Shown: positions 17,305 to 25,231 of the stretch, piece by piece
Layout of the letters: each line of letters opens with the position of its first letter
Numbering within the stretch: position 1 is the first letter of the stretch
DNA from: Candidatus Promineifilum breve
GTDB lineage: Bacteria; Chloroflexota; Anaerolineae; Promineifilales; Promineifilaceae
Assembly (NCBI RefSeq): GCF_900066015.1
Contig: NZ_LN890655.1
Coordinates: 434,001-498,000 of the forward strand
Reading direction: 5' to 3'
DNA: 64,000 nucleotides
The notes under the pieces: model-generated
The model's database searches: none
Seen by the model: only the letters and a program-made list of their open reading frames with translations
What the model was told of the DNA's origin: nothing
Program-made: the position numbers and the translations under genes

Positions 17305-17320
17305 ATGGATTAATCCCCCT

Positions 17321-18724
17321 ATGACCTCCCGAAAAATCGTGATCATCGGCGTGGGCAGCGCCACCTTCGGCCCCACCACCCTGGCAACCATCGTGCGCAA
17401 TGAAACCTTGCGCGGCAGCAAACTGGCGCTGGTCGATCTGGATGAGGCCGCGGCCGAAAACGCGGCCCGCGTGGCCCGACGGATGAGCGACGCCTGGGGC
17501 GCGGACATGGCCATCAGCGCCACGACCGACCGACGCGAGGCCCTGCCCGGCGCGAGCCACGTCGTCGTCTCCATCGAGGTCGCCCCGCGCGAGGAGCTAT
17601 GGCGGCTCGATTGGGAAATCCCGCGCCGCCACGGGCTGCGGCAGCCCTACGCCGAAAACGGCGGGCCGGGCGGCCTGATGCACACTTGCCGCCAGATGCC
17701 GGCTCATCTGGCGATCGCCCGCGACATGGAGGCGCTGTGCCCCGACGCCTGGCTCATCCTGTTCAGCAACCCCCTGCCCCGCCTCACCCGCGCCATCACC
17801 AAGTACACGCGCATCAAGACCGTGGGCAAGTGCCACCAGATCAACGTCGGCTACGCGCTGGCGGCGGCGCTGCTGGCCGAGCGGTACGGCATCCCCGTGG
17901 CCGGTGACGTAATGCTCCACTCCGACCCCGGCAACTTCCCTACCGTCCACACGCTGGCCCAGGCCGGGCGGCGACACTTCACCATCACCTCGGCCGGGCT
18001 GAACCATTTCATCTGGCTGCTCGACATCCGCGACCGGGCGACGGGCGAGGATTTGTATCCGGCGCTGCGGGCGGCCGTGGGGCCGTCGGCCGCGGCCAGC
18101 CACGCCCCGCCGTCGCTCGAACCACTGTCGCTGGAAATGCTGCGCCTGTTCGGCCGCCTGCCCATCGCCGGCGACACCCATCTGGCCGAATATCTGCCCT
18201 GGCTCCACGACCCGCAAGCCGAACCGTGGCAGACGTTCGCCCTGCCGCTCTATGACTGGAGTGGCAACGAAGACGTGCGCGAGGTATTGCGGGTGATGAT
18301 GGCGGCCATGGCCTCCGGCGACTTGCCGGTGGACGGCATGCGCGAATCGCTGAGCGAGGGGGCGACCGAACTCATCGCCGCCTTGGGCGACGGCGAGAGC
18401 TACGTCGATGAAACAGTCAACGTGCCCAACCGGGGGGCGATCACCAACCTGCCGGCCGATACCATCGTCGAGGTGCCGGCCGTCGTCGGGCCATTCGGCA
18501 TCCGCCCGGCGCAAATCGGGCCGCTGCCGGAGCCGATCGCCGAGCTATGCCGCCGCGAGGCGGCGCTGGTCGAATTGGTGGTAGACGCGGCCGTCCATGG
18601 CGATCGGACGCTGGCCCTGCAAGCCCTGTTGCTCGATCCGATGATTGGCGACATCGGCCGGGCGCGGGCCATCCTTGATGATTACCTGACAACCTTTGCC
18701 GACCACCTGCCGCAGTTCAAATAG
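17321..18724 (+). CDS. Glycoside hydrolase family 4 enzyme (alpha-glucosidase / alpha-galacturonidase type)
   Basis: 467-residue NAD- and metal-dependent glycosidase acting by oxidation-elimination at C3. The Rossmann nucleotide site is IVIIGVGSATFGP. The substrate-binding region is SNPLPRLTRAI (Asn-Pro motif), with metal-ligand Cys-His in GKCHQINVG and the second ligand in SAGLNHFIWLLD. PYAENGGPGGLMHT is an additional conserved segment. It lacks a signal peptide and is cytoplasmic. Whether the substrate is an alpha-glucoside, a galacturonide or a phosphorylated sugar cannot be told; no PTS genes are near, which argues against 6-phospho sugars. Divergent from acs with overlapping promoters. 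No strong ribosome site is seen. Confidence 0.9.
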   Translation: MTSRKIVIIGVGSATFGPTTLATIVRNETLRGSKLALVDLDEAAAENAARVARRMSDAWGADMAISATTDRREALPGASHVVVSIEVAPREELWRLDWEIPRRHGLRQPYAENGGPGGLMHTCRQMPAHLAIARDMEALCPDAWLILFSNPLPRLTRAITKYTRIKTVGKCHQINVGYALAAALLAERYGIPVAGDVMLHSDPGNFPTVHTLAQAGRRHFTITSAGLNHFIWLLDIRDRATGEDLYPALRAAVGPSAAASHAPPSLEPLSLEMLRLFGRLPIAGDTHLAEYLPWLHDPQAEPWQTFALPLYDWSGNEDVREVLRVMMAAMASGDLPVDGMRESLSEGATELIAALGDGESYVDETVNVPNRGAITNLPADTIVEVPAVVGPFGIRPAQIGPLPEPIAELCRREAALVELVVDAAVHGDRTLALQALLLDPMIGDIGRARAILDDYLTTFADHLPQFK

Positions 18725-18770
18725 GTGGAATTCACCGCGTTGAAAATAGACTATACGAATTAACACCTTC

Positions 18771-18810
18771 TGATCCGTGTTAATCCGCGTGTATCCGCGT
18801 CATCCGCGTT
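18771..18810. repeat. Iterated ATCCGCGT(GT) element, four units, 9-10 bp period
   Basis: The four units read ATCCGTGTTA, ATCCGCGTGT, ATCCGCGTC and ATCCGCGTT. The element overlaps the 3' end of the zinc-ribbon gene, so its last codons (ERG and stop) are encoded by repeat DNA. No second inverted arm is evident. It is similar in design but not in sequence to the elements at 631-735 and 19673-19768. Confidence 0.7.
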
Positions 18811-19285
18811 CTATTTCTTCAACCTCGCCAGCTTGTTCTTCCGGCTCGGCCGCCGCGAAGAGATAGCCGCAATAGGGGCAAATGTCCCAGTGCAGTTCCA
18901 GCGGCGAGTTGCAATTGGGGCACGGCTGGCGCAGGTGAGTGTGGCAGGCCGGGCAGAGGTACCAGTTGGCTTGCGTCGGCCGCGAACAGGTGGGGCAGAC
19001 CGGCCGCTCCTCGATCTGCTGCAAAAGCGCCTCTTGCTCCAGCGCCCGGTCGTAGGCGGCCACCAGCGTCTCGCGCGGCCGTAGGAGCAGGTAAATCACC
19101 AGGCCGATGACCGGTAACAGGGCCACCAGCAGCACAGTCAACACGACAGCCCAGGCCGAACGGGAGCGCGAGCGAATATCCCGCCCCGCCCAGGCCACCA
19201 CCGCCAACCATAGGATCAGCAATAGCGCGCCGCCCACAATGAGGATAATGCCTAAGTAGGCACGTAGGGAATCGATCAGGGTCAT
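18800..19285 (-). CDS. Membrane-anchored double zinc-ribbon protein, function unknown
   Basis: 161 residues. Two N-terminal membrane helices (about 9-33 and 43-67, LLLILWLAVVAWAG and VVLTVLLVALLPVIGLVIYLLL) resemble the PLDc_N/cardiolipin-synthase anchor. A short charged helix follows (about 75-95). The C-terminal part has two zinc ribbons: CPTC with CPAC, and CPNC with CPYC. An acidic tail ends the protein. The ribbons would sit in the cytoplasm. No enzymatic motif is visible. The 3' end is formed by an iterated repeat, so the natural stop may have been changed by repeat insertion. Confidence 0.8.
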   Translation of the reverse strand: MTLIDSLRAYLGIILIVGGALLLILWLAVVAWAGRDIRSRSRSAWAVVLTVLLVALLPVIGLVIYLLLRPRETLVAAYDRALEQEALLQQIEERPVCPTCSRPTQANWYLCPACHTHLRQPCPNCNSPLELHWDICPYCGYLFAAAEPEEQAGEVEEIERG

Positions 19286-19321
19286 AGGCGAATCATCCGC
19301 GCGTATAGTAGCACAACGATC

Positions 19322-19354
19322 AAAAAAAGCCTCTGAGCGTTCACTCAGAGGCTT
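19322..19354 (-). terminator. Intrinsic terminator of rpsU
   Basis: Perfect 11-bp stem (19327-19337 with 19344-19354, core GCCTCTGAG) and a six-base loop. On the minus strand it is followed by seven Ts (19322-19328). It lies about 30 bp downstream of the rpsU stop. Confidence 0.9.
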
Positions 19355-19382
19355 AATAAGACAAAAGAGGTTCGACCGGCGA

Positions 19383-19586
19383 TTAGACGCCCTGTTGCTG
19401 CTCTTTCTGGGTCTTGCGCGTGCGGCGCGCGGCCTTTTTCTTGGCGATGCGGTTCAGTTCGCTCTTGGAGACAAACCAGCGCTTGCGGCGCACGTCAGTC
19501 AGCAACCGGCTCTTGACCACCTCACGGCTGAAGCGGCGGAGCAACTGTTCCCCCGATTCATCGGATCGAAGCGTTACCTTAGGCAG
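19383..19586 (-). CDS. rpsU: 30S ribosomal protein S21 (non-AUG start)
   Basis: About 67 residues, small-subunit protein near the anti-Shine-Dalgarno helix. The sequence PKVTLRSDESGEQLLRRFSR is the S21 N-terminus. A basic Arg/Lys-rich C-terminus follows, ending KEQQQGV. There is no in-frame ATG. The best start is CTG at 19586, six bases after the near-perfect ribosome site AAGGGGGTG, giving the expected (M)PKVTL start. A GTG at 19595 overlaps that site and a GTG at 19637 lacks one. The gene has its own terminator and appears monocistronic. Confidence 0.93.
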   Translation of the reverse strand: MPKVTLRSDESGEQLLRRFSREVVKSRLLTDVRRKRWFVSKSELNRIAKKKAARRTRKTQKEQQQGV

Positions 19587-19672
19587 AGTATTCACCCCCT
19601 TCGTCTTGTAGAGTTTCCATCTCCTCAAGTCTACCACATCGACACATGGCGGGCAACAGGGGTTTGTTTTAA

Positions 19673-19768
19673 GAGGACACAGAGTTCACCGAGCGCGGAC
19701 ACGGAGAGCACAGAGGAAAATGCTCTTTCTCTGTGGTCCTCTGTGACTCCTCCGTGATCTCTGTGTCC
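19673..19768. repeat. Imperfect inverted repeat of ACACAGAG/CTCTGTGT-type units
   Basis: The left arm (19673-19715) begins GGACACAGAGTTCACCGAG. The right arm (19730-19768), read in reverse complement, begins GGACACAGAGATCACGGAG. Each arm consists of CACAGAG/CACCGAG-like units spaced 8-11 bp. It fills the gap between the flavoprotein gene end (19800) and the rpsU start region. Confidence 0.75.
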
Positions 19769-19799
19769 CCGGCATGACTTCATCGAAGCTCAACATTGC

Positions 19800-21134
19800 T
19801 TACGATCGCGCCGCCAGAAAGACCAACTCGCTGAGCGTCGGATGGGCCACGTAGATTCCGGCCAATTGATCGATGGTCGCCTTCAGTTGCAGGGCCACGG
19901 CCACCGGGGCCAGCACGTCGGCGGCATGGGGGCCGACGGCCAACCCGCCGCTCAGCCGCCCGTCTTCCTGGCGATAGCTGATCTCGACGAAGCCGGCCGT
20001 CTCGCCGGTCAGGCTGGGTTTGAGCGCGGCGTTATAGGACACGCGCCGGGTGATCACATCCAGCCCCTCGACCTGCCCTACCTGGGCCGCCTGCGGGTCG
20101 GTATAGGTCGCCAGGAGCACGTTATCGGGATTGAATGGCTCGACGGGCAGCCCCAGGGCATGTAAGGCCGCCACGCGCCCCTGGGCCATCGCCTTGTTGG
20201 CGTGCATCAGGCCGCCGTCGGCATCGCCCACCAGGTAGACCGCCGGGTTGGTGCAGCGGCCGAAGGCATCGACGGTGACCCGCCCGTCCGTCGGATCAAT
20301 ACCCGCTGCCGACAGGTTAAGGCGACCCCAATCGGGCCGGCGGCCAATCGCCACAAAGGCCATGTCAGCTTCCAGCGTGTGGCCGTCATCCAGATGGACG
20401 ACCACGCCGCTCTCCGAACGGTCGATGTGGGACGCCGCCCGTTCGGCCAGCAGTTCCACACCCTGGGCGCGCAGGCTCTCGGCCAGGAGAGCGCCGGCGT
20501 CGGGATGGAAATTGGGCAGCACGCCGTAATAATCGACAACCCACGTCACCGCCACGCCCAGCCGATTGAAGAGGTAGGCGAATTCGCAGCCCGTCGGCCC
20601 GCCGCCGATGACGACCAGCCGCCGCGGCAATTGCTCGAGATGAGAGATAAAGCGGGGCACGATCACGCGCCGGCCGTCGGGCTTCAGTCCCTCCGGCAGC
20701 CAGGGCACGGAACCGGTGGCGACGATGATGGCGTCGGCCGTGTGTTGGGCATGGACGTCGCCGCCGACGACTTCTACTGTCTGAGGCCCGACGAAAGAGG
20801 CCACGCCGGTAATAATCTCAACGCCCAATTCTTCGAGGGCCGCCTGTTGCGCGCTGTTCCAGCTTTCTTCAACGGCCTTGAGGCGGGCCAGAACGTCGGC
20901 CGTGTCCACCGCGTTGGCCGTGGCGGACAGGCCCAGGGTGCGCGCCGCGTCGATCTCGCCCAGGCGGTCGGCCGCGGTCAGCCATACCTTGCTCGGCAAC
21001 AAGCTATCCCACCCCGCCCGGCCGCCCAGCGACGAATCGGTTATGATAGTCGCCCGCCCCCCGTTGGCGGCCACGGTGCACGCGGCCTCGATGCCACCCG
21101 GCCCTCCCCCAATGACGATAATGTGTTTGGTCAT
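19800..21134 (-). CDS. Pyridine-nucleotide disulfide oxidoreductase-like flavoprotein lacking both redox cysteines
   Basis: 444-residue FAD protein with the fold of dihydrolipoamide dehydrogenase, mercuric reductase and SthA. FAD site IIVIGGGPGGIEAACTVA, NAD(P) site RLVVIGGGPTGCEFAYLF, second FAD motif VYLVGDADGGLMHANKA, and a dimerisation domain ending VAHPTLSELVF with the His-Glu pair kept. The active-site region reads GGRAGWDSLLPSK where relatives have GGTCxxxxCxPSK, so both redox Cys are replaced (Ala and Leu). It therefore cannot do dithiol chemistry; a transhydrogenase- or diaphorase-like activity is possible. The start at 21134 (MTKHIIVIGGG) is preferred to a GTG at 21167. It stands alone, divergent from the small membrane peptide gene. 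Confidence 0.9.
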   Translation of the reverse strand: MTKHIIVIGGGPGGIEAACTVAANGGRATIITDSSLGGRAGWDSLLPSKVWLTAADRLGEIDAARTLGLSATANAVDTADVLARLKAVEESWNSAQQAALEELGVEIITGVASFVGPQTVEVVGGDVHAQHTADAIIVATGSVPWLPEGLKPDGRRVIVPRFISHLEQLPRRLVVIGGGPTGCEFAYLFNRLGVAVTWVVDYYGVLPNFHPDAGALLAESLRAQGVELLAERAASHIDRSESGVVVHLDDGHTLEADMAFVAIGRRPDWGRLNLSAAGIDPTDGRVTVDAFGRCTNPAVYLVGDADGGLMHANKAMAQGRVAALHALGLPVEPFNPDNVLLATYTDPQAAQVGQVEGLDVITRRVSYNAALKPSLTGETAGFVEISYRQEDGRLSGGLAVGPHAADVLAPVAVALQLKATIDQLAGIYVAHPTLSELVFLAARS

Positions 21135-21224
21135 ATCTCTTTTCGTACTGCTTACGTGATCAGCCACATCTTAACGAGCCTACACCTTAAGGATAGCGCG
21201 GATCAGGCGAAAGTGCATTTCAAA

Positions 21225-21252
21225 TTGAAGTCGTCGGAACATCGGCTATAAT
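21225..21252 (+). promoter_or_regulatory. Predicted promoter for the 32-residue peptide gene and M14 peptidase
   Basis: TTGAAG (21225-21230), 16-bp spacer, TATAAT (21247-21252). The transcript would begin near 21259 with a 45-nt leader containing AAGGAGAT. Confidence 0.6.
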
Positions 21253-21303
21253 CTTGCCGTTCGTCCCATCACTGCCTCACGTTATTACAAGGAGATTCAT
21301 CAT

Positions 21304-21402
21304 ATGGATCCGGTTGGAATCGCCATCTTAATGCTGTTTTTGCTGCTCATGCTGGCGGCTATCCTGTTGCCCCGACTGGCGCGCAGTCGCGGCCGCCGCT
21401 AG
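21304..21402 (+). CDS. Small single-pass membrane peptide, 32 residues, unknown function
   Basis: Open frame of 32 codons and a TAG. Residues 5-24 form one hydrophobic helix (GIAILMLFLLLMLAAILL), followed by a basic tail RLARSRGRR, so the N-terminus would face outward and the Arg tail the cytoplasm. It is preceded by an excellent ribosome site (AAGGAGAT, eight bases before ATG) and a near-consensus promoter. The M14 peptidase gene starts four bases after its stop, with no ribosome site of its own, so the peptide may serve as a translational leader for the peptidase or be a membrane peptide in its own right. Confidence 0.7.
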   Translation: MDPVGIAILMLFLLLMLAAILLPRLARSRGRR

Positions 21403-21406
21403 GCTT

Positions 21407-23203
21407 TTGGTATTGAAGCCACACCAAGCTCACACCATCATATGGCCGCCGGCGCTGCTGGCGGCCTTCCTTCTGGGCGGCCTGATATGGGCGCAATCGG
21501 CCGCCTTGCCGAATCGCAGCGACGCGCTGGCCGCCGATGCGCCCTTCGTCTTACGGGTCTATTACCACGACATCGGCGACCTGAGCGCGCTGCAAGCCTA
21601 CGACCTGTGGGAGTATAACAATCTACAGGAGCGTTACGTCCTGGTGTCGGCCGATGCGCTGATTTATCGGGAGTTGATCGCCAACGGCTGGTCGGTGGCG
21701 ATTGATCCGGTCGCTACCGAGCAATTAGGCCGCTCGGCCGAGTCACTGCGCACCTTCTTCGGCGACTATCGCACGGTTGACGAACTGTATGCCGATCTGG
21801 CGGCGTGGGCGGCGGCCTCGCCCTCCCTGGCCGAGGTCGTGGATTACGGCCAGAGCTACTGCTTGGGCGAGGGCGGTTGCACCACGCCCGGCGGCGATTC
21901 GTGGCCGGGCTTCCCGTTGCGGGCCATTCGCCTGACCAATGAGGCCGTGCCCGGCAGTTCGACCATCGCCGGCGCGACCGTCACCCGGGGCACAAAGCCC
22001 GTCTTCTTTTTGATGGCCGGCATCCATGCGCGGGAAATCACCACGCCGGAAATCGCCATGCGTTTCGTGCGCCAATTACTCGATGGCTACGGCAACGACG
22101 CCGACGCCACGTGGCTACTCGACCACCACGAGATTTGGGTGGTGCCGACCGCCAACCCGGACGGCCATTGGCTGGTGGAATTGGGCGCGACGGATGCGTA
22201 CGGCGGCGAGCCGTTCTTCCAGCGCAAGAACGCCAACAATGACGTGGAGGGCGACGGGGTGGCCGACTGTCCGTTCTGGCCGCCCAGTTCTTTCGCTCAA
22301 TTCGGCATCGATCTAAACCGCAATCATAGCTTCGGCTGGGGGCCGCCCGGCTCCAGTGATGGGCCATGTGACATGACCTATCGCGGGCCGTCGGCCGCCT
22401 CGGAGAATGAGACGGCCGCCATGGAGACGCTCATCGCCGCGCTCTTTGCCGACCGGCGCGGCCCGGATTTGACCGACCCCGCGCCCGACGACACTAGCGG
22501 CGTGTTCATCACCCTCCATAGCTTCGGCGATCTCGTGCTCTGGCCCTGGGGTCACGTCGAAGACCTCGCCCCCAACGTAAGCGACCTGAGGGCCATCGGC
22601 GATAAATTCGCTACGTACAACGGTTACCTGTCTTGCCAGCCGAGCGTGTGCCTTTATTTGAGTAACGGCGCGAGCGACGATTTTGCCTATGGCGAGTTAG
22701 GCGTGGCCGCCTTTACCTTTGAGGTAGGCGATGAGTTCATGCCGCCTTTTGGCGTCCTGGATGATGAGCAATGGCCCGACAACGCCCCGGCGCTGCGCTA
22801 TGCCGCCAAGATCGCCCGCGCGCCCTATGTGACAGTCCACGGCCCGGACGCGCTCGGCGTCACCGTGGCCGCCGTGGGCGAAGCGCAAACGGTGACGGCG
22901 ACGATTGATGCCACGACAAACGGTGGCCGGGCCATCGCCGCCGCCCACTACACCATCGACACACCTCCCTGGATCGAGGATGTGGCCGCCTGGCCGTTAT
23001 CCCCGGCCGATGGCATTTTCGATTCGCCCACGGAACCGGTGACGGCCGACGTATTGACGAGTGGGCTGGCCCCCGGCCGCCATACCCTCTTTGTGCGCGG
23101 GCAGGATGAAGACGGCAACTGGGGGCCGGTGTCGGCCGTGTTCTTCGTGGTGATACCCAATCTGACCGAGCACCTCTATCTGCCCACAGTCATCGACCGT
23201 TAA
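21407..23203 (+). CDS. Secreted zinc carboxypeptidase (M14)
   Basis: 598-residue exported peptidase. The hydrophobic signal segment LLAAFLLGGLIWAQSAAL is at the N-terminus. An N-terminal propeptide-like region (to about 110) precedes the M14 domain. Zinc ligands His207 and Glu210 are in AGIHAREITTPE and His371 in FITLHSFGDLVLWPWG. VVPTANPDGH and DLNRNHSFGWG carry the substrate Asn-Arg. The catalytic Glu439 is in FTFEVGDEF. The C-terminus after about 480 is an Ig-like beta domain ending in VFFVVIPNLTEHLYLP. A TTG start at 21407 (or 21413) is the only one that includes the signal peptide. It is coupled to the upstream 32-residue gene. Related to carboxypeptidase T-like extracellular enzymes. 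Confidence 0.9.
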   Translation: MVLKPHQAHTIIWPPALLAAFLLGGLIWAQSAALPNRSDALAADAPFVLRVYYHDIGDLSALQAYDLWEYNNLQERYVLVSADALIYRELIANGWSVAIDPVATEQLGRSAESLRTFFGDYRTVDELYADLAAWAAASPSLAEVVDYGQSYCLGEGGCTTPGGDSWPGFPLRAIRLTNEAVPGSSTIAGATVTRGTKPVFFLMAGIHAREITTPEIAMRFVRQLLDGYGNDADATWLLDHHEIWVVPTANPDGHWLVELGATDAYGGEPFFQRKNANNDVEGDGVADCPFWPPSSFAQFGIDLNRNHSFGWGPPGSSDGPCDMTYRGPSAASENETAAMETLIAALFADRRGPDLTDPAPDDTSGVFITLHSFGDLVLWPWGHVEDLAPNVSDLRAIGDKFATYNGYLSCQPSVCLYLSNGASDDFAYGELGVAAFTFEVGDEFMPPFGVLDDEQWPDNAPALRYAAKIARAPYVTVHGPDALGVTVAAVGEAQTVTATIDATTNGGRAIAAAHYTIDTPPWIEDVAAWPLSPADGIFDSPTEPVTADVLTSGLAPGRHTLFVRGQDEDGNWGPVSAVFFVVIPNLTEHLYLPTVIDR

Positions 23204-23221
23204 CGGGCACTGACCGCACGA

Positions 23222-25213
23222 CTATAAGGTCTCGCGCTCCGGGCGAAACTGCGTCTCATACAGCGAGGCGTATAGCCCATCGCGGGCCAACAGCTCGGCG
23301 TGGGTTCCTTTTTCCACCAGCCGGCCGTGATCCATCACCAGGATGACATCGGCGGCCAGAATGGTTGACAGGCGATGGGCGATGACAAGACTGGTGCGCC
23401 CCTCCATGACGCGCTGCAACGCCTCCTGAATCAGCGCCTCGGACAGCGAATCCAGGTGGGACGTGGCCTCGTCAAGCACGAGGATGCGCGGATCCTTCAG
23501 GATGACGCGGGCGATGGCGACGCGCTGCCTCTCGCCGCCGCTCAGCCGATAGCCGCGCTCGCCGACGACCGTCTCATAGCCGTCGGGCAGCGAGGCGATG
23601 AAGTCGTGGATATTGGCCGCGCGCGCGGCGGCGGTCATCTCGGCCTCAGTGGCGTCGGGGCGCGCATAGAGCAAATTGGCGCGAATCGTGTCGTAGAAGA
23701 GATACGTCTCCTGGGTCACCATGCCGATGGTGTCGGCCAGCGAGTTCAGGGTCACGTCGCGCAGGTCGTGGCCGTCGATGAGCACCCGGCCGCCGGTCGG
23801 GTCATAGAGCCGGGGAATGAGATAGGTGATCGTCGTCTTGCCCGCCCCGCTTGGCCCCACCAGGGCCACCAGTTGGCCCGGTTCGATGTGGAAATCGATG
23901 TCGGTCAGGGCGATGCGCCGGTCGACCGGCGTGTCGGCCTCGGCCTCATCAGCGACCGGCTCGGCCTGATCGTCGCTGTCCTTGACGCCGACGGCCACCT
24001 GACGCGGCTTGCGGCCCCGCCGCAACATCGTTTCGTCGCCGCCCCACGAGTAGCGCACGACTTCCGACAGCCCGGCGCGATTCCGGCCGGACGGCAGTTC
24101 GGCGTAGTCGAACGTCACGTGATCGAAGGTCAGGCTGCCCCGAACGTTGCGCAGCGGCATCGCATCCGGCTTTTCGGCGATCTCCAGGGGAATATCCAGC
24201 ACCTCGAAGACGCGCTCGAAGCTAACCATACTCTGGGCAAACTCGACCGGCGAGTTCGTCAGGGCCATGAGCGGGCCATAGAGCTGGGACAAATACGCCC
24301 CAAAGGCGACGATGGTGCCGACGGTGAAGACGCCCTCGATGGTCAGAAAGCCGCCGACCCAGTAGACCAGCGCCGTGCCGATGGCCCCGATGATGCCCAG
24401 CAGCATGAAGAACCAGCGGCCGATGACCGCCGAGCGCACGCCCAGATCGCGCACGGCCACACTGTCGCGCCGGAAGCGGGCCAGTTCGCGCTCCTCGCGG
24501 CCGAACAGCTTCACCAGCAGCGCGCCGCTGACGTTGAGCGTCTCGTTCATCGTGGCGTTCATCTCGGCATTGAGGATCATCGACTGGCGGCGCATGTCGC
24601 GCAGCACACGGCCGATGCGCCTCGCCGGCAGATAGAAGAAAGGCACCACGGCCAACCCCAGTAGCGTCAGTCGCCACTCCAGGACCAGCATGATCGTCAG
24701 CGTGCCGATAAGCTGGACGATGTTGGAGAAAATGGAGATGAGGGTATTGCTGACGGCCTGCTGCGCGCCCACGACGTCGTTGTTGAGCCGCGACATCAAT
24801 TCGCCGGTGCGCGATTGGGTGAAAAAGCGCAGCGACATGCGCTGGAAATGGGCATAGAGTGAATTGCGCAGGTCGAAGATGATGCTCTCGCCAACGTAGG
24901 CGCTGAGATCGCGCTGCCAGACGCCGACCACGCCATTGAGCACCGGCACGGCGATCAGACCCAGCGCCAGAAAGTTGAGCAGACGTATGTCGGCGTTGGG
25001 GATAGCGTCATCAATGAGCGAGCGCATCAGCAACGGCGAAACCAGGGTGATGCCCGTGGTCAGGATAATACTGATAAACAGCAGCACTACCTGCCGCGTA
25101 TAGGGGCGCGCGAAGCCCCACACCCGCAGCAACAAGTCGCGAGTCACCACCGGCCGATCCTGCTCTTCGTCGTGGCTCAGGAAGGCCCACCAGCCACCGC
25201 CATGAAAACCCAT
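23222..25213 (-). CDS. ABC exporter, fused membrane and ATPase domains
   Basis: 663-residue half-transporter (MsbA/LmrA type) that would work as a dimer. Six membrane helices occupy about 40-340. The ATPase domain begins at about 375 (GSLTFDHVTFDYAE). Walker A is GPSGAGKTT, Q-loop MVTQETYLF, signature RLSGGERQRVAIAR, Walker B ILVLDEATSHLD, H-loop IAHRLSTI. Between the A-loop strand and the Walker A strand there is an extra segment of about 60 residues, Arg-rich and then acidic (QAEPVADEAEADTPVD). AAGGAGG precedes the ATG. The substrate is unknown; position next to GT39-like enzymes suggests export of a lipid or glycan. Confidence 0.93.
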   Translation of the reverse strand: MGFHGGGWWAFLSHDEEQDRPVVTRDLLLRVWGFARPYTRQVVLLFISIILTTGITLVSPLLMRSLIDDAIPNADIRLLNFLALGLIAVPVLNGVVGVWQRDLSAYVGESIIFDLRNSLYAHFQRMSLRFFTQSRTGELMSRLNNDVVGAQQAVSNTLISIFSNIVQLIGTLTIMLVLEWRLTLLGLAVVPFFYLPARRIGRVLRDMRRQSMILNAEMNATMNETLNVSGALLVKLFGREERELARFRRDSVAVRDLGVRSAVIGRWFFMLLGIIGAIGTALVYWVGGFLTIEGVFTVGTIVAFGAYLSQLYGPLMALTNSPVEFAQSMVSFERVFEVLDIPLEIAEKPDAMPLRNVRGSLTFDHVTFDYAELPSGRNRAGLSEVVRYSWGGDETMLRRGRKPRQVAVGVKDSDDQAEPVADEAEADTPVDRRIALTDIDFHIEPGQLVALVGPSGAGKTTITYLIPRLYDPTGGRVLIDGHDLRDVTLNSLADTIGMVTQETYLFYDTIRANLLYARPDATEAEMTAAARAANIHDFIASLPDGYETVVGERGYRLSGGERQRVAIARVILKDPRILVLDEATSHLDSLSEALIQEALQRVMEGRTSLVIAHRLSTILAADVILVMDHGRLVEKGTHAELLARDGLYASLYETQFRPERETL

Positions 25214-25231
25214 CGTCTTTCCTCCTTACCG

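Noticed and set aside
23375-24664. 429-codon open frame antisense to the ABC exporter
   Set aside because: The exporter on the other strand has every expected motif; the antisense product is repetitive and has no ribosome site.
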